DNA of 64,000 nt from Pedobacter sp. KBS0701 (GCF_005938645.2 NZ_CP042171.1:5890001-5954000); one strand, 5' to 3'; counted from the first letter of the stretch, positions 33,755 to 43,184 are shown. Notes: a model not told the origin generated them from the letters alone. A program made the numbers and translations.

Positions 33755-35350
33755 ATGAGCAAAAAGAAACTGCAAGCGCCAGATTTAAGCTATTTAAATC
33801 TAGGCGGGAACATTGCTGTAAATTACCAGTTATCTCCAAAAGAGTTAATTGATGATGCATTATTAAATAAAGAAGGTATACTGGCGGCATCGGGAGCACT
33901 GGCCATTGATACCGGTAAATTTACCGGACGTTCGCCTAAAGACAGGTTTATCGTGTGCGACGACATAACAGAAGAAGAGGTTTGGTGGGGTGATGTAAAC
34001 ATTAAAATCTGTCCTGAGAAATTCGACCAGTTATTCAATAAGCTTACCAATTACCTTGGCGATAAGAAAATCTATGTACGTGATGCTTCGGCATGTGCTG
34101 ATCCGGATTATGCAATATCCATCCGCGTAATTACTGAAACAGCGTATCAGAATCTTTTTGCTCACAATTTATTTATCCGTCCTGATGAAGATGATTTAAT
34201 AAGCAGTCCGGAGTGGACCATTATTGCCGCTCCGGGATTTCAGGCAGATCCTGCTGTTGATGGAACCCGTCAGGAAAATTTTTCCATCATCAATTTTACT
34301 AAAAAAATGATTTTGATCGGGGGAACCGGTTATACAGGTGAAATCAAAAAAGGAATTTTCTCTGTACTGAATTTCATTCTTCCGGTATATAAGAATACAC
34401 TTTCTATGCACTGTTCGGCTAATGTTGGCAAAGATGGAGATACCGCTATCTTCTTCGGCTTATCTGGAACGGGCAAAACTACTTTGTCAGCCGATCCTGA
34501 GCGCGGTTTAATTGGAGATGATGAGCATGGCTGGGGTAACGATTCCGTATTCAACTTCGAGGGCGGCTGTTATGCAAAATGTGTTGATTTAACAGAAGAA
34601 AAAGAGCCTCAGATATTTAAAGCGATTAAATTTGGCTCATTATTAGAAAACATCAACTTCTTCCCGGGAACAAAAGATGTTGATTATTCCAATATTGATA
34701 AAACAGAAAATACGCGTGTAGCTTATCCCATAGATTATATTGATAATGCTATTCTGCCCTCTGTTGCCGCGGTACCAAAAAATATTTTTTTTCTTACCGC
34801 TGATGCGTTTGGCGTATTGCCTCCAATATCCAGATTAAACGTAGAGCAGACCATGTTCCATTTTATGAGTGGTTATACCGCTAAAGTTGCCGGAACAGAA
34901 GCTGGCGTTACTGAGCCCCAGTTAACATTTTCTGCTTGCTTTGGAAAAGCTTTTCTTCCATTGCATCCTTCAAAATACGCCGCATTACTCGGCGAGAAAA
35001 TGAAAAAACACCAGGTACAAGTTTGGCTGGTAAACACAGGATGGAGTGGGGGAGCTTATGGTGTTGGTAAAAGGATGAAATTAAGTTATACACGGGCAAT
35101 GATCAAAGCAGCATTAAACGGGGATTTAAATCACCACCATTATAAAAAACATCATGTGTTTAAATTAATGATGCCCTTAATTTGTCCGGGTGTGCCCTAT
35201 GATATTTTAGACCCTTCTAAAACATGGGATAATCAGGAAGAATATTTTTTAAAAGCTTATCAACTGGCAGATGCCTTCTCAGAAAATTTTAAGCAGTTTG
35301 AACTGACAAAAGTACCAAAAAGCAGACACGAAGCGTTAAAATTATGTTAA
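33755..35350 (+). CDS. pckA: Phosphoenolpyruvate carboxykinase (ATP)
   Basis: 531 aa, the normal length. The kinase-specific P-loop FGLSGTGKTTLSADP (234-248) is followed by GLIGDDEHGWGNDSVFNFEGG, which includes the metal-binding Asp residues, and RVAYPIDYIDNA with the substrate Arg. It converts oxaloacetate and ATP to PEP and CO2 for gluconeogenesis. Monocistronic: own promoter and terminator. Confidence 0.97.
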   Translation: MSKKKLQAPDLSYLNLGGNIAVNYQLSPKELIDDALLNKEGILAASGALAIDTGKFTGRSPKDRFIVCDDITEEEVWWGDVNIKICPEKFDQLFNKLTNYLGDKKIYVRDASACADPDYAISIRVITETAYQNLFAHNLFIRPDEDDLISSPEWTIIAAPGFQADPAVDGTRQENFSIINFTKKMILIGGTGYTGEIKKGIFSVLNFILPVYKNTLSMHCSANVGKDGDTAIFFGLSGTGKTTLSADPERGLIGDDEHGWGNDSVFNFEGGCYAKCVDLTEEKEPQIFKAIKFGSLLENINFFPGTKDVDYSNIDKTENTRVAYPIDYIDNAILPSVAAVPKNIFFLTADAFGVLPPISRLNVEQTMFHFMSGYTAKVAGTEAGVTEPQLTFSACFGKAFLPLHPSKYAALLGEKMKKHQVQVWLVNTGWSGGAYGVGKRMKLSYTRAMIKAALNGDLNHHHYKKHHVFKLMMPLICPGVPYDILDPSKTWDNQEEYFLKAYQLADAFSENFKQFELTKVPKSRHEALKLC

Positions 35351-35421
35351 ATGTGCTTTAAAATGCATTTTTTGAACGAAAAATTTGCAAATCGATTTTT
35401 TTTTAGTTTTTATTGTGAAAG

Positions 35422-35448
35422 AATTGCCTCGGCTGGGGCAATTTTTTT
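35422..35448 (+). terminator. Terminator after pckA
   Basis: A 7-bp stem, AATTGCC/GGCAATT, with an 8-base loop, then a T-run. Confidence 0.75.
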
Positions 35449-35518
35449 GTTATACACCTATGGTGAATTACCGAAACAAAATTCTAAGTAACGATTTAAT
35501 TGCTTATTGATTTATTAA

Positions 35519-35548
35519 TTTGTAATTTAAAATCAATTTATAAATTTG
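35519..35548 (+). promoter_or_regulatory. Promoter of the exbB-exbD-tonB operon
   Basis: TTTG (35519-35522), 18 bases, TAAATTTG (35541-35548), both consensus. The leader to the exbB ATG is about 95 bases. Confidence 0.65.
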
Positions 35549-35649
35549 TTTTTCGCAACAATTTCGGATATGAAACGTTGAGTGTTGTACAAAAGAAAAA
35601 AAACAGCTAAAAATTAAAAACAAGAACTAAAACTAAAATTTCAAAAAAA

Positions 35650-36480
35650 ATGGCAAACGCACCAAAACCAACAACTGTTAAAAAAGAGAGCTCTTCTAGT
35701 GCTTCAAATGTATTTGCAACATTCGTTATTCCAATTTGTATTATCATTGGATTCTGTGTTTGGAGATTCGTATTCGGAGAAGGAAGTAACTTTATCGATG
35801 GTGACAGAGAGAAATTACCATTACCTGGTAACTATCTTGGAACAGCTTACAAAGGAGGTCCTATCGTAGCGATCTTAGTTGGATTACTATTAGTAGTAAT
35901 TGTATTCTCTATCGAACGTTTCATCGTTATTGGTAAAGCAAGTGGAAAATCTAGCTTAGATACTTTCATTCGCAAAGTACAAGGTTTATTAAGCGCAGGT
36001 AACATCGAAGCTGCAAAAGCTGAGTGTGATAAACAACAAGGTTCAGTTGCTAACGTAATTAAATCTGGTTTGAAAAAATACAGTGAAGTTGAAGCTGATA
36101 CTAATATGGATGTTGAGCAATCAATTGTTGCTATCCAAAAAGAAGTAGAAGAAGCTACAGCTTTAGAAATGCCAATGTTAGAGCAAAACTTAACTGTAAT
36201 TGCAACTTTGGTATCAATCGGTACATTGGTAGGTTTATTGGGTACAGTAACAGGTATGATCCGTGCATTCGCCGGTTTAGCAAACTCTGGAGCACCAGAT
36301 CAGTCGGCATTAGCGGTAGGTATCTCTGAGGCATTGATCAATACTGCAACAGGTATCTTGGTTTCTACTGTGGCAATTATCATGTATAACGTATTAACTT
36401 CTAAAATTGACAAGTTAACTTACGCAATCGATGAGGCTGGTTTCAGCATCGTTCAAACATACGCTAGTTCGCATAAATAA
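35650..36480 (+). CDS. exbB: MotA/TolQ/ExbB proton channel family protein
   Basis: 276 aa. An N-terminal membrane helix (about 20-40), a second (about 72-92), then a cytoplasmic loop and the conserved channel helices in LVSIGTLVGLLGTVTGMIRAF and EALINTATGILVSTVAIIMYN. It forms the pentameric proton channel that energises TonB, with the two ExbD proteins encoded directly downstream. The gene order exbB-exbD-exbD-tonB is standard for Bacteroidetes. Confidence 0.9.
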   Translation: MANAPKPTTVKKESSSSASNVFATFVIPICIIIGFCVWRFVFGEGSNFIDGDREKLPLPGNYLGTAYKGGPIVAILVGLLLVVIVFSIERFIVIGKASGKSSLDTFIRKVQGLLSAGNIEAAKAECDKQQGSVANVIKSGLKKYSEVEADTNMDVEQSIVAIQKEVEEATALEMPMLEQNLTVIATLVSIGTLVGLLGTVTGMIRAFAGLANSGAPDQSALAVGISEALINTATGILVSTVAIIMYNVLTSKIDKLTYAIDEAGFSIVQTYASSHK

Positions 36481-36559
36481 GAATTTTGAAAAAATTTTTA
36501 CCGGCTTTATGGAAAACCGGAAAAAAGATCATCATTATTAAAAACTAGTAAAAAATATT

Positions 36560-37174
36560 ATGCCTAGAATTAAAGTTAAAAGAACAAGTACAGTAACAGA
36601 TATGACTGCCATGTGTGATGTGGCATCATTGTTACTTACTTTCTTCATCTTAACTGCTACAGCAAGGCAACCAGAACCACTAGCCGTTTCTACACCTTCC
36701 TCAACGTATGAGTTTAAGGTACCCGTAGAAAACAATGCGATATTAACCATTGGGCAGGGGAAAGTTTTCTTTGAAGTAGCAGGTACGAAAGTAAGAGCGA
36801 AAACATTGGAGCTAATGGGCGAACAGTACAAAATATCGTTCAGTCCGGCCGAAGTTCAACGTTTCTCGAACATAGGAAGTTTCGGTGTGCCAATCCAGAG
36901 CTTAAAGTCGCTTATCGCCATGAATAGCGGCGACCGTATGAAGCCTGGGGTTCAACCGGGTATTCCATCGGATTCGACTGACAATCAGTTAAATTCCTGG
37001 GTTTTAAATGCGCGTAAAGCTACAAAAGAGATCAACAATCAGGATATGCGTATCAGTATTAAAGGCGACGCCAAAGAAGAATATCCGGTAGTTAAAAAGA
37101 TTATTGATGTACTTCAGAAACAAAGTGTAAACAAGTTTTTATTGGTTACCAACTCTGAAGCTAAAAAGAAATAA
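36560..37174 (+). CDS. exbD: ExbD/TolR family protein, first copy
   Basis: 204 aa. One membrane helix near the N-terminus with the proton-carrying Asp in DMTAMCDVASLLLTFFILTA, then a periplasmic domain. It is longer than typical ExbD (about 140), with an insertion around 100-150, a known Bacteroidetes feature. It partners ExbB. Confidence 0.88.
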   Translation: MPRIKVKRTSTVTDMTAMCDVASLLLTFFILTATARQPEPLAVSTPSSTYEFKVPVENNAILTIGQGKVFFEVAGTKVRAKTLELMGEQYKISFSPAEVQRFSNIGSFGVPIQSLKSLIAMNSGDRMKPGVQPGIPSDSTDNQLNSWVLNARKATKEINNQDMRISIKGDAKEEYPVVKKIIDVLQKQSVNKFLLVTNSEAKKK

Positions 37175-37177
37175 GAA

Positions 37178-37684
37178 ATGGCAGAATTAAACACAGGCGG
37201 GAAGAAAGCCACCCCAAGGGTTGATATGACTCCGATGGTGGATCTAATGTTTCTTTTGGTAACATTCTTTATCTTAACAACAGTAATCTCTACGCCACAA
37301 GCGATGGATATTGCAAAGCCAGATAAAAACGAAAAGTTACCAGAGAACAGATTGGAACTGAAGGCAAGTAAAACAATGACTATTTTGTTAGGTAAAAGCA
37401 ATAAAGTAGCATGGTACATGGGAGTAGCTGGCGAAAGCGCCCCAACTATCGAATCTGGTTCACAAATCGAAGATGCTATTGTTAAAAATAGAAAAGCAGC
37501 TGATGCCTCAGGCGTTGCCGGAGACTTTGTTGTACTGGTAAAACCAACATCAGGTTCTACATTCCAAAACTTTGTAGATATAATGGATGAGTTGGAAATT
37601 CTTAAAGTTAAGGTTCGTCAAATCGACGATGATAACATCCTTGACAATGAGAAACAGTTCATGAAAGAAAAAGGAATTTTATAA
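37178..37684 (+). CDS. exbD: ExbD/TolR family protein, second copy
   Basis: 168 aa. The same helix with the conserved Asp, VDMTPMVDLMFLLVTFFILTT, and a periplasmic domain ending in DDDNILDNEKQFMKEKGIL. It starts 3 bases after the first exbD. Two non-identical ExbD proteins probably form a heterodimer inside the ExbB ring (inference). Confidence 0.9.
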   Translation: MAELNTGGKKATPRVDMTPMVDLMFLLVTFFILTTVISTPQAMDIAKPDKNEKLPENRLELKASKTMTILLGKSNKVAWYMGVAGESAPTIESGSQIEDAIVKNRKAADASGVAGDFVVLVKPTSGSTFQNFVDIMDELEILKVKVRQIDDDNILDNEKQFMKEKGIL

Positions 37685-37701
37685 TCAGTAAAACCAATTT
37701 T

Positions 37702-38520
37702 ATGTCGAAGTTAGATATATTCAGAAAAGAATGGCTTGAAGTGGTTTTTGCAGATAAAAACAAAAACTATGGTGCGTACCAATTGCGTAAAAGTAATGGT
37801 GCAAATACCACCAAAGCCTTAATTATTGGATCTATTATCTTCCTTGTATTATTTTTCTCTCCAAAAATCTACAGCCTTATTAAAGGTTCAATGGATCAAC
37901 AGGAAGATCAGGTAAAAGCACAGGAAGTAATTTTAGCTCCACCACCACCGGTAAATCCGGAAACACCTCCACCGCCACCGGTAGAGCCACCGCCACCAAA
38001 GGTAGATCAGGTGAAAATGCCACCTCCGATTGTAAAACCCGATATCGAGGTTCGTGATGAACCACCTACAGTTGAAAAATTGAAGGAAGCTGATCCAGGT
38101 CAGAGAGATATCAAAGGTGATCCAACTGCTGATATTGTTATCGCTGAACCAGTAGGTGAAGGACCAAAAAGAGAAGCTGCAGTTGCAGTTGATGATAATA
38201 AAGTTTATGACTTTGTTAGTATTGAGAAACAACCAGAATTCCCCGGAGGTATTGCTAAATTTTATGGCTACTTAGGTAAGGCAATAAAATATCCGCCAAT
38301 GGCACAGGAGAACAACGTTCAGGGTAAAGTGTTTTTATCTTTCGTTGTGGAAAAAGATGGTAAATTAACAGATATCACAGTTACCCGTGGTTTGGGTAGC
38401 GGAACTGATGAAGAAGCCATCCGTGTATTAAAAGCGAGCCCACGTTGGAACCCAGGTATCCAGAATGGTAAGCCGGTAAGGGTAAAATACAACATCAACG
38501 TTAACTTTACATTGAACTAA
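37702..38520 (+). CDS. tonB: TonB energy transducer
   Basis: 272 aa. One membrane helix (39-57), a proline-rich periplasmic spacer (about 74-115, PPPPVNPETPPPPPVEPPPP) and the C-terminal TonB domain (about 185-272) with YPPMAQENNVQGKVFLSFVV and RVKYNINVNFTLN. It transmits proton-motive force to SusC-like and other TonB-dependent outer-membrane transporters. The N-terminal EWLEVVFADKNKNYGAYQLRK is typical of Bacteroidetes TonB. Confidence 0.92.
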   Translation: MSKLDIFRKEWLEVVFADKNKNYGAYQLRKSNGANTTKALIIGSIIFLVLFFSPKIYSLIKGSMDQQEDQVKAQEVILAPPPPVNPETPPPPPVEPPPPKVDQVKMPPPIVKPDIEVRDEPPTVEKLKEADPGQRDIKGDPTADIVIAEPVGEGPKREAAVAVDDNKVYDFVSIEKQPEFPGGIAKFYGYLGKAIKYPPMAQENNVQGKVFLSFVVEKDGKLTDITVTRGLGSGTDEEAIRVLKASPRWNPGIQNGKPVRVKYNINVNFTLN

Positions 38521-38526
38521 TAGTAG

Positions 38527-38754
38527 ATGTTAAATTTTGATATTTTTAAGCAAAAATCGCCTAAACAGCGGTTTTTGCTCATTTTAGGCCTTATCATGTT
38601 TGTTTTTTATGTGGTATTGGGTTTCGCATTCATATTTTATGAGCCTATTGCACTTCGTTTAAGCACTATCCCGCAGTGGGGCCGCATTGCAATTGGTATC
38701 TTCTTAATTATTTATGCTTTTGTAAGACTTTTAAGCCTGGGTAGGCGCGATTAA
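38527..38754 (+). CDS. Small two-helix membrane protein, hypothetical
   Basis: 75 aa with two membrane helices (LLILGLIMFVFYVVLGFAFIF and IAIGIFLIIYAFVRLLSL). It lies 6 bases after tonB and 8 before the PstS-like gene, so it belongs to the operon. Probably an accessory of the TonB system; no function is known to me. Confidence 0.75.
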   Translation: MLNFDIFKQKSPKQRFLLILGLIMFVFYVVLGFAFIFYEPIALRLSTIPQWGRIAIGIFLIIYAFVRLLSLGRRD

Positions 38755-38762
38755 TCAATTAA

Positions 38763-39668
38763 ATGAAAAATTTCCTTTTAATATTTTGTGTACTGGCATT
38801 AATCGTATCCTGCAAGCGTAAAAACAAGACGGATGCAGTTAAAGAAACCAGAACAAGCGGTACCTTAAAAATATTGGTTGATGAAAGTGTTGGACCGATT
38901 GTTCAGGATCAGATCAATATTTTTGGTTTAGACTACCCGGATGCAAAATTTGAGGCGACAGTTAAACCTGAAGAAGAATTATTACCTGCTTTCTTGAATG
39001 ATAGCGTAAGGGTAATTATTTTACCAAGATTATTAACCAAGGCAGAAGAAAAGTATTATAATCAGCGTAATATTAAAATTAACTCTTCACGTTTCGCTAT
39101 TGATGGTATCGCTTTAATTACAAATCAAAGCAATATCGATAGTACAATTAACGTTAAAGAGGTGATTGATATCTTACAGGGGAAGAAATCAGATAAAAAA
39201 CTGGTCTTTGATAACGCCTATTCTAGTACCTTTCAGTATTTTAAAGAGTTGGCCCATATTGGCCAGTTTCCAGCTACAGGTGTTTACTCAAAAAATTCTA
39301 GCAAAGAAGTAATTAAACTTATTGCAGAAGATAAAAATTTTATTGGTATTTTAGGCGTGAATTGGATCACGGGCAAAGATACAGGGGTGAGTGAATCTCT
39401 TTCAAAGATAAAAGTGTTGGGTGTAAAGAATATAAAAGGGAAAGTAGGAGACGATCAGTTCTATAAACCAACTCAGGATAACTTAATCAATGGCGTTTAT
39501 CCTTTCTTAAGAAATATAAATATTATAGATTGCGAAGGAAGAGATGGTTTAGGCACAGGATTTGCAACATGGTTAAGAAGTCAGAGGGGACAATTGATTG
39601 TACTTAAATCTGGACTTGGCCCACATAAATTAATGCCAAGGCAAATTAACCTGACCAAAGGAAATTAA
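38763..39668 (+). CDS. PstS-like substrate-binding lipoprotein
   Basis: 301 aa. Lipobox VSC (Cys17) after the signal MKNFLLIFCVLALIVSC. The remainder has the type II periplasmic-binding fold seen in phosphate-binding PstS (GTLKILVDESVGPIV; DGIALITNQSN; VKEVIDILQGK; GTGFATWLRSQRGQLIVLKSGL). No ABC transporter genes are adjacent; the link with tonB recurs in Bacteroidetes, so it may serve envelope stress or sensing rather than phosphate import (inference). Confidence 0.8.
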   Translation: MKNFLLIFCVLALIVSCKRKNKTDAVKETRTSGTLKILVDESVGPIVQDQINIFGLDYPDAKFEATVKPEEELLPAFLNDSVRVIILPRLLTKAEEKYYNQRNIKINSSRFAIDGIALITNQSNIDSTINVKEVIDILQGKKSDKKLVFDNAYSSTFQYFKELAHIGQFPATGVYSKNSSKEVIKLIAEDKNFIGILGVNWITGKDTGVSESLSKIKVLGVKNIKGKVGDDQFYKPTQDNLINGVYPFLRNINIIDCEGRDGLGTGFATWLRSQRGQLIVLKSGLGPHKLMPRQINLTKGN

Positions 39669-39746
39669 ATTAAAAATTATAAATTGAACCACGAAGTAAA
39701 TCTAAAGAGACACTTCATTTTTATTAAATAAAAAACAGGATATCCG

Positions 39747-41462
39747 ATGAAAATTTTAAAGAAAGCAATAACCTTAAATGTAGGTTTAGTGTTGATGGGT
39801 TCTGCAGTTTTTGCTCAAGATTTAAATGACGCGAAAAAAGCCATCGACGCGGAGCAGTATCAAAAAGCATCATCAATGCTTAAATCATTGGTGAGTTCAA
39901 AAGCTTCAGATGGTAATAATTATTACAATCTTGGTTTGGTTTACCTAAAAACCGGTTATATCGACTCTGCCAGGGCCGTATTTACCAAGGGTGTTACTGC
40001 TGATCCGAAAAACAACTTAAACTTAATCGGTTTAGGTGAAGCAGATATGTTATCTAATAACCCAAGTTCTGCTAAGACTAATTTTGACAAGGCAGTAGCT
40101 TTGGCACCTAAAGACTACAAAACTTATTTGTATATCGGTAAAGCCTATTTAGCACAGGATAAACCGAGTGATGATGTATCAAAACCGGATTTTACCAATG
40201 CTTTAGCAAATATTACCAAAGCAGATGAGTTAGATTCTAAAGATAAGGATGCTGAAGTTTTCTTAGCACAAGGCGATGCTTATGCTTTGCAGAAAAAAAA
40301 CTCTGAAGCATTGGGTCCATATATGCGTGTTGGTGATGTTGATCCTAACAACAGAAGAGCTAAAACGCAGATTGGTAAAATGTACAAAGAATCAAGGGCT
40401 TTTCCTGAAGGCGAGAAAGAATTACAGGATGTAATTGCTGCTGATGCAAACTACGGTCCGGCTTACCGCGAGTTAGGTGAGTTATATTTACAATGGAGTA
40501 GTTTTGGTACAGATAAAGAAAAAGCAAAAAAAGCCATTGAGAATTACAAAAAGTACATGGACTTAACAGATAAATCTTTGGAGTCTCAGTTGCGTTATGC
40601 TCAATTCTTATTTTACGCAAAAGATTTTCCAACTTTGGAGCAGGTAGCATCAACTATACAAGCACCAGCTAACGATCCTAAGAGTGCTATCGTATCCAGG
40701 ATGAAAGGTTGGGCTGCTTATGAGAATAAAAACTATCCTGCTGCACTTACCAGCATGAATGATTTCTTCGCTAAAGAGAAAGACCCTAACAAAATCCTTG
40801 CTTTCGATTATTTATATTTAGGTAAAGCTCAGTTAAAAGCTGGTCAAGATAGTTTAGCATTAATTAATATCACTAAAGCTGTAGAAAAAGATTCTACAAA
40901 TGCCGATGCATTGGCTGAAGTTGCTAAAAGTTTTTACGATGCTAAAAAATATGCTAAATCATCTGAGATTTATGAGAAAGCTATAAAAGCTAATCCTAAC
41001 GGAAAAGGAGCTTTATATAACTATTATTATAATGCAATGGCAAATTATTTTGATTATGCTGCAAAATTAACAGCTAAACAAAATCCTTCAAAAGATATCT
41101 TAGTAAGGGCTGATTCGTCAATTGCTAAAGTGACACAACTAGCTCCTGAAACTTACGACGCATATTTAACAAGAGCTCGTATTAACAGTTTGTTGGATGA
41201 TGAGAAAGAGCCTAAGGGTTTGATGCTTCCGTTTTATGAGGAGTATATCAAAAAGATAACTGAAAAACCTGAATTAGCTACAGCAAACGCTAAGAAACTT
41301 TCTGAAGCTTATGATACTATTGGTGGTTATTATTACTACAAAGACAAGGAAAAAGCTAAAGAATATTTTAATAAAAGTGTAGCTGTATATCCTACTGGAA
41401 CTTTTGCAGCAGCTAAGTTAAAAGAATTAGCTGCTCCAGCTCCAAAAGGTAAAGGCAAATAA
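39747..41462 (+). CDS. Periplasmic TPR-repeat protein
   Basis: 571 aa with a signal peptide (MKILKKAITLNVGLVLMGSAVFAQ). About ten tetratricopeptide repeats fill the rest (examples: NYYNLGLVYLKTGYIDSARAVF, KTYLYIGKAYLA, ALYNYYYNAMANYFDYAAKL). Ala/Lys-rich C-terminus. TPR solenoids bind other proteins; here co-transcription with the exbB-tonB cluster suggests a scaffold in the periplasm. A strong terminator ends the operon. Confidence 0.85.
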   Translation: MKILKKAITLNVGLVLMGSAVFAQDLNDAKKAIDAEQYQKASSMLKSLVSSKASDGNNYYNLGLVYLKTGYIDSARAVFTKGVTADPKNNLNLIGLGEADMLSNNPSSAKTNFDKAVALAPKDYKTYLYIGKAYLAQDKPSDDVSKPDFTNALANITKADELDSKDKDAEVFLAQGDAYALQKKNSEALGPYMRVGDVDPNNRRAKTQIGKMYKESRAFPEGEKELQDVIAADANYGPAYRELGELYLQWSSFGTDKEKAKKAIENYKKYMDLTDKSLESQLRYAQFLFYAKDFPTLEQVASTIQAPANDPKSAIVSRMKGWAAYENKNYPAALTSMNDFFAKEKDPNKILAFDYLYLGKAQLKAGQDSLALINITKAVEKDSTNADALAEVAKSFYDAKKYAKSSEIYEKAIKANPNGKGALYNYYYNAMANYFDYAAKLTAKQNPSKDILVRADSSIAKVTQLAPETYDAYLTRARINSLLDDEKEPKGLMLPFYEEYIKKITEKPELATANAKKLSEAYDTIGGYYYYKDKEKAKEYFNKSVAVYPTGTFAAAKLKELAAPAPKGKGK

Positions 41463-41483
41463 TTAAAAAGTTAAATAATTTAG

Positions 41484-41517
41484 AAAAGGCAGAGTTTGGT
41501 TACTCTGCCTTTTTCTT
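41484..41517 (+). terminator. Terminator after the TPR gene
   Basis: A 12-bp perfect stem, AAAAGGCAGAGT/ACTCTGCCTTTT, with a 6-base loop and T-run. The loop and tail overlap the nuo promoter. Confidence 0.88.
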
Positions 41518-41526
41518 TTACTTTTG
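41495..41526 (+). promoter_or_regulatory. Promoter of the nuo operon, within the upstream terminator
   Basis: TTTG (41495-41498) lies at the start of the terminator loop; 20 bases later TACTTTTG (41519-41526) follows its T-run. Both match the consensus. The nuoA ATG is 19 bases downstream. Confidence 0.7.
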
Positions 41527-41545
41527 CAATCACAAAATAATAATT

Positions 41546-41917
41546 ATGCAAGCGCAAAGTTCGGCTATAGATTTTTTACCAATTATATTTCAAGTAATTG
41601 TTGCTTTAGGTTTCGTAGTAACTACATTGGTTGCTACCCACTTTTTAGGTCCAAAACGCAAAACGAGTGATAAGTTAGAAACTTTTGAAGCGGGTATAAA
41701 ATCAGTAGGTAATGCCCGCCAGCCTTTCTCTATCAAATATTTTGTAGTAGCCATCTTATTTGTACTTTTCGATGTGGAGGTTATCTTTATGTATCCATGG
41801 GCAGTTAATTTCCGTGCATTACGTATGGATGGAATGATTGAAATGTTCATTTTCATGGGCACATTATTGCTGGGTTTCATCTACGTAATCAAGAAAAAAG
41901 TTTTAGACTGGAACTAA
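41546..41917 (+). CDS. nuoA: NADH-quinone oxidoreductase subunit A
   Basis: 123 aa with three membrane helices; the typical loop GPKRKTSDKLETFEAGIKSVG and KYFVVAILFVLFDVEVIFMYPWAV are the NuoA signature. Membrane-arm subunit of complex I near the quinone site. First gene of the 14-subunit operon. Confidence 0.95.
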   Translation: MQAQSSAIDFLPIIFQVIVALGFVVTTLVATHFLGPKRKTSDKLETFEAGIKSVGNARQPFSIKYFVVAILFVLFDVEVIFMYPWAVNFRALRMDGMIEMFIFMGTLLLGFIYVIKKKVLDWN

Positions 41918-41997
41918 TTCAGTTTACAGTTCACAATTGGCTTTAATGCCACTAGTTTTATAAACTGATAATCGAAAAATACCAATTGAAAACTGAA
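41917..41997. repeat. Word-repeat hairpin between nuoA and nuoB
   Basis: Left arm ATTCAGTTTACAGTT then CACAATTGG; right arm CCAATTGAAAACTGAAT. Same build as the other word-repeat hairpins, in the only long nuo spacer (222 bases) apart from the ORF6N region. Confidence 0.55.
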
Positions 41998-42088
41998 TGT
42001 GTATCACTTACACTAACTCTATCGGGTTTTAGTTATTTAGAAAGGTTCTAAATCGAGTAAAGCTCGCTTGTTTGCCTGTAAAATATTG

Positions 42089-42096
42089 TAAATTTG
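42089..42096 (+). promoter_or_regulatory. Possible internal promoter for nuoB onward
   Basis: TAAATTTG, a consensus -7 box, 42 bases before the nuoB ATG. TTG at 42068-42070 gives an 18-base spacer. Would allow expression of nuoB-N apart from nuoA. Confidence 0.4.
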
Positions 42097-42138
42097 TTGC
42101 TCATTCTGCAAAGGGATGAGCATTTTTTGTTTATAAAC

Positions 42139-42681
42139 ATGAGTGAAATTAATATAGTTGATGCGCCTCCAGGAATAGAAGGATCTGGCTTTTTTGCTAC
42201 TTCTATTGATAAAGTGATTGGTTTGGCCCGCTCAAATTCATTATGGCCTTTACCTTTCGCAACTTCTTGTTGTGGAATCGAGTTTATGGCAACCATGGGT
42301 TCTCATTATGATTTAGGTCGTTTTGGTGCTGAACGCTTAAGCTTTTCTCCCCGTCAGGCTGATGTTTTAATGGTTATGGGTACCATTGCAAAAAAAATGG
42401 CCCCGGTATTAAAACAGGTTTATATCCAAATGGCAGAGCCACGTTGGGTAATGGCGGTTGGTGCCTGCGCAAGTAGTGGTGGTATTTTTGATACCTATTC
42501 GGTACTGCAAGGTATTGATGAAGTAATTCCGGTCGATGTTTACGTTCCGGGATGTCCGCCTAGGCCAGAAGCCATTTTAGATGGTTTCCAACGTATCCAG
42601 GATTTAGTGAAGAATGAATCAGGCAGAAGAAGAAATTCTGATTATTACAAAGAACTTTTAGGTCAATACGGCATTAAATAA
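42139..42681 (+). CDS. nuoB: NADH-quinone oxidoreductase subunit B
   Basis: 180 aa from ATG 42139 (MSEINIVDAPPGIEGSGFF); the ATG at 42094 adds 15 residues absent from the family. The N2 iron-sulfur cluster Cys are in FATSCCGIEF, GACASSGG and YVPGCPPRPEA. It carries the last cluster before quinone. Its stop overlaps the nuoC start (TAATG). Confidence 0.96.
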   Translation: MSEINIVDAPPGIEGSGFFATSIDKVIGLARSNSLWPLPFATSCCGIEFMATMGSHYDLGRFGAERLSFSPRQADVLMVMGTIAKKMAPVLKQVYIQMAEPRWVMAVGACASSGGIFDTYSVLQGIDEVIPVDVYVPGCPPRPEAILDGFQRIQDLVKNESGRRRNSDYYKELLGQYGIK

Positions 42682-43181
42682 TGGAAGAAACGACGCTAAA
42701 TAACAACATAAACGTTAAACTGACTGAAAAGTTTGGCGAAAAAGTTACTGCTGTTTCTGAACCTTATGGGTTATTAACTTTTGTAACTTATAAAGATGTT
42801 ATTGTAAATGTGCTTTCACATCTTAAAGAAGAATTAAAATTCAATTTTCTAACGGATATTACAGCAGTTCATTACCCTGGTAAAGATCATGGTATCGCTG
42901 TTGTTTATCATCTGCATAACATGGTAGAGAAAGTTAGGATCAGGATTAAGGTTTTCATTTCAGAGCAAAATCCAACTATCCCAACTGCAACAACGGTTTG
43001 GAAAGGTGCGAACTGGATGGAGCGTGAAACTTATGATCTGTTTGGAGTTAAATTTGAAGGTCACCCTGATTTACGCCGTATTTTAAATATGGATGATTTG
43101 GGTGTTCATCCGATGCTGAAACAATATCCATTGGAAGATCCGAACAGAGTGGATAAAAAAGACGAATTTTTTGGAAGGTAA
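42681..43181 (+). CDS. nuoC: NADH-quinone oxidoreductase subunit C
   Basis: 166 aa. The conserved WKGANWMERETYDLFGVKFEGHPDLRRIL segment near the C-terminus identifies the 30-kDa subunit. Peripheral-arm subunit next to NuoD. Separate gene, not fused to nuoD as in E. coli. It starts in the nuoB stop codon. Confidence 0.94.
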   Translation: MEETTLNNNINVKLTEKFGEKVTAVSEPYGLLTFVTYKDVIVNVLSHLKEELKFNFLTDITAVHYPGKDHGIAVVYHLHNMVEKVRIRIKVFISEQNPTIPTATTVWKGANWMERETYDLFGVKFEGHPDLRRILNMDDLGVHPMLKQYPLEDPNRVDKKDEFFGR

Positions 43182-43184
43182 CCG

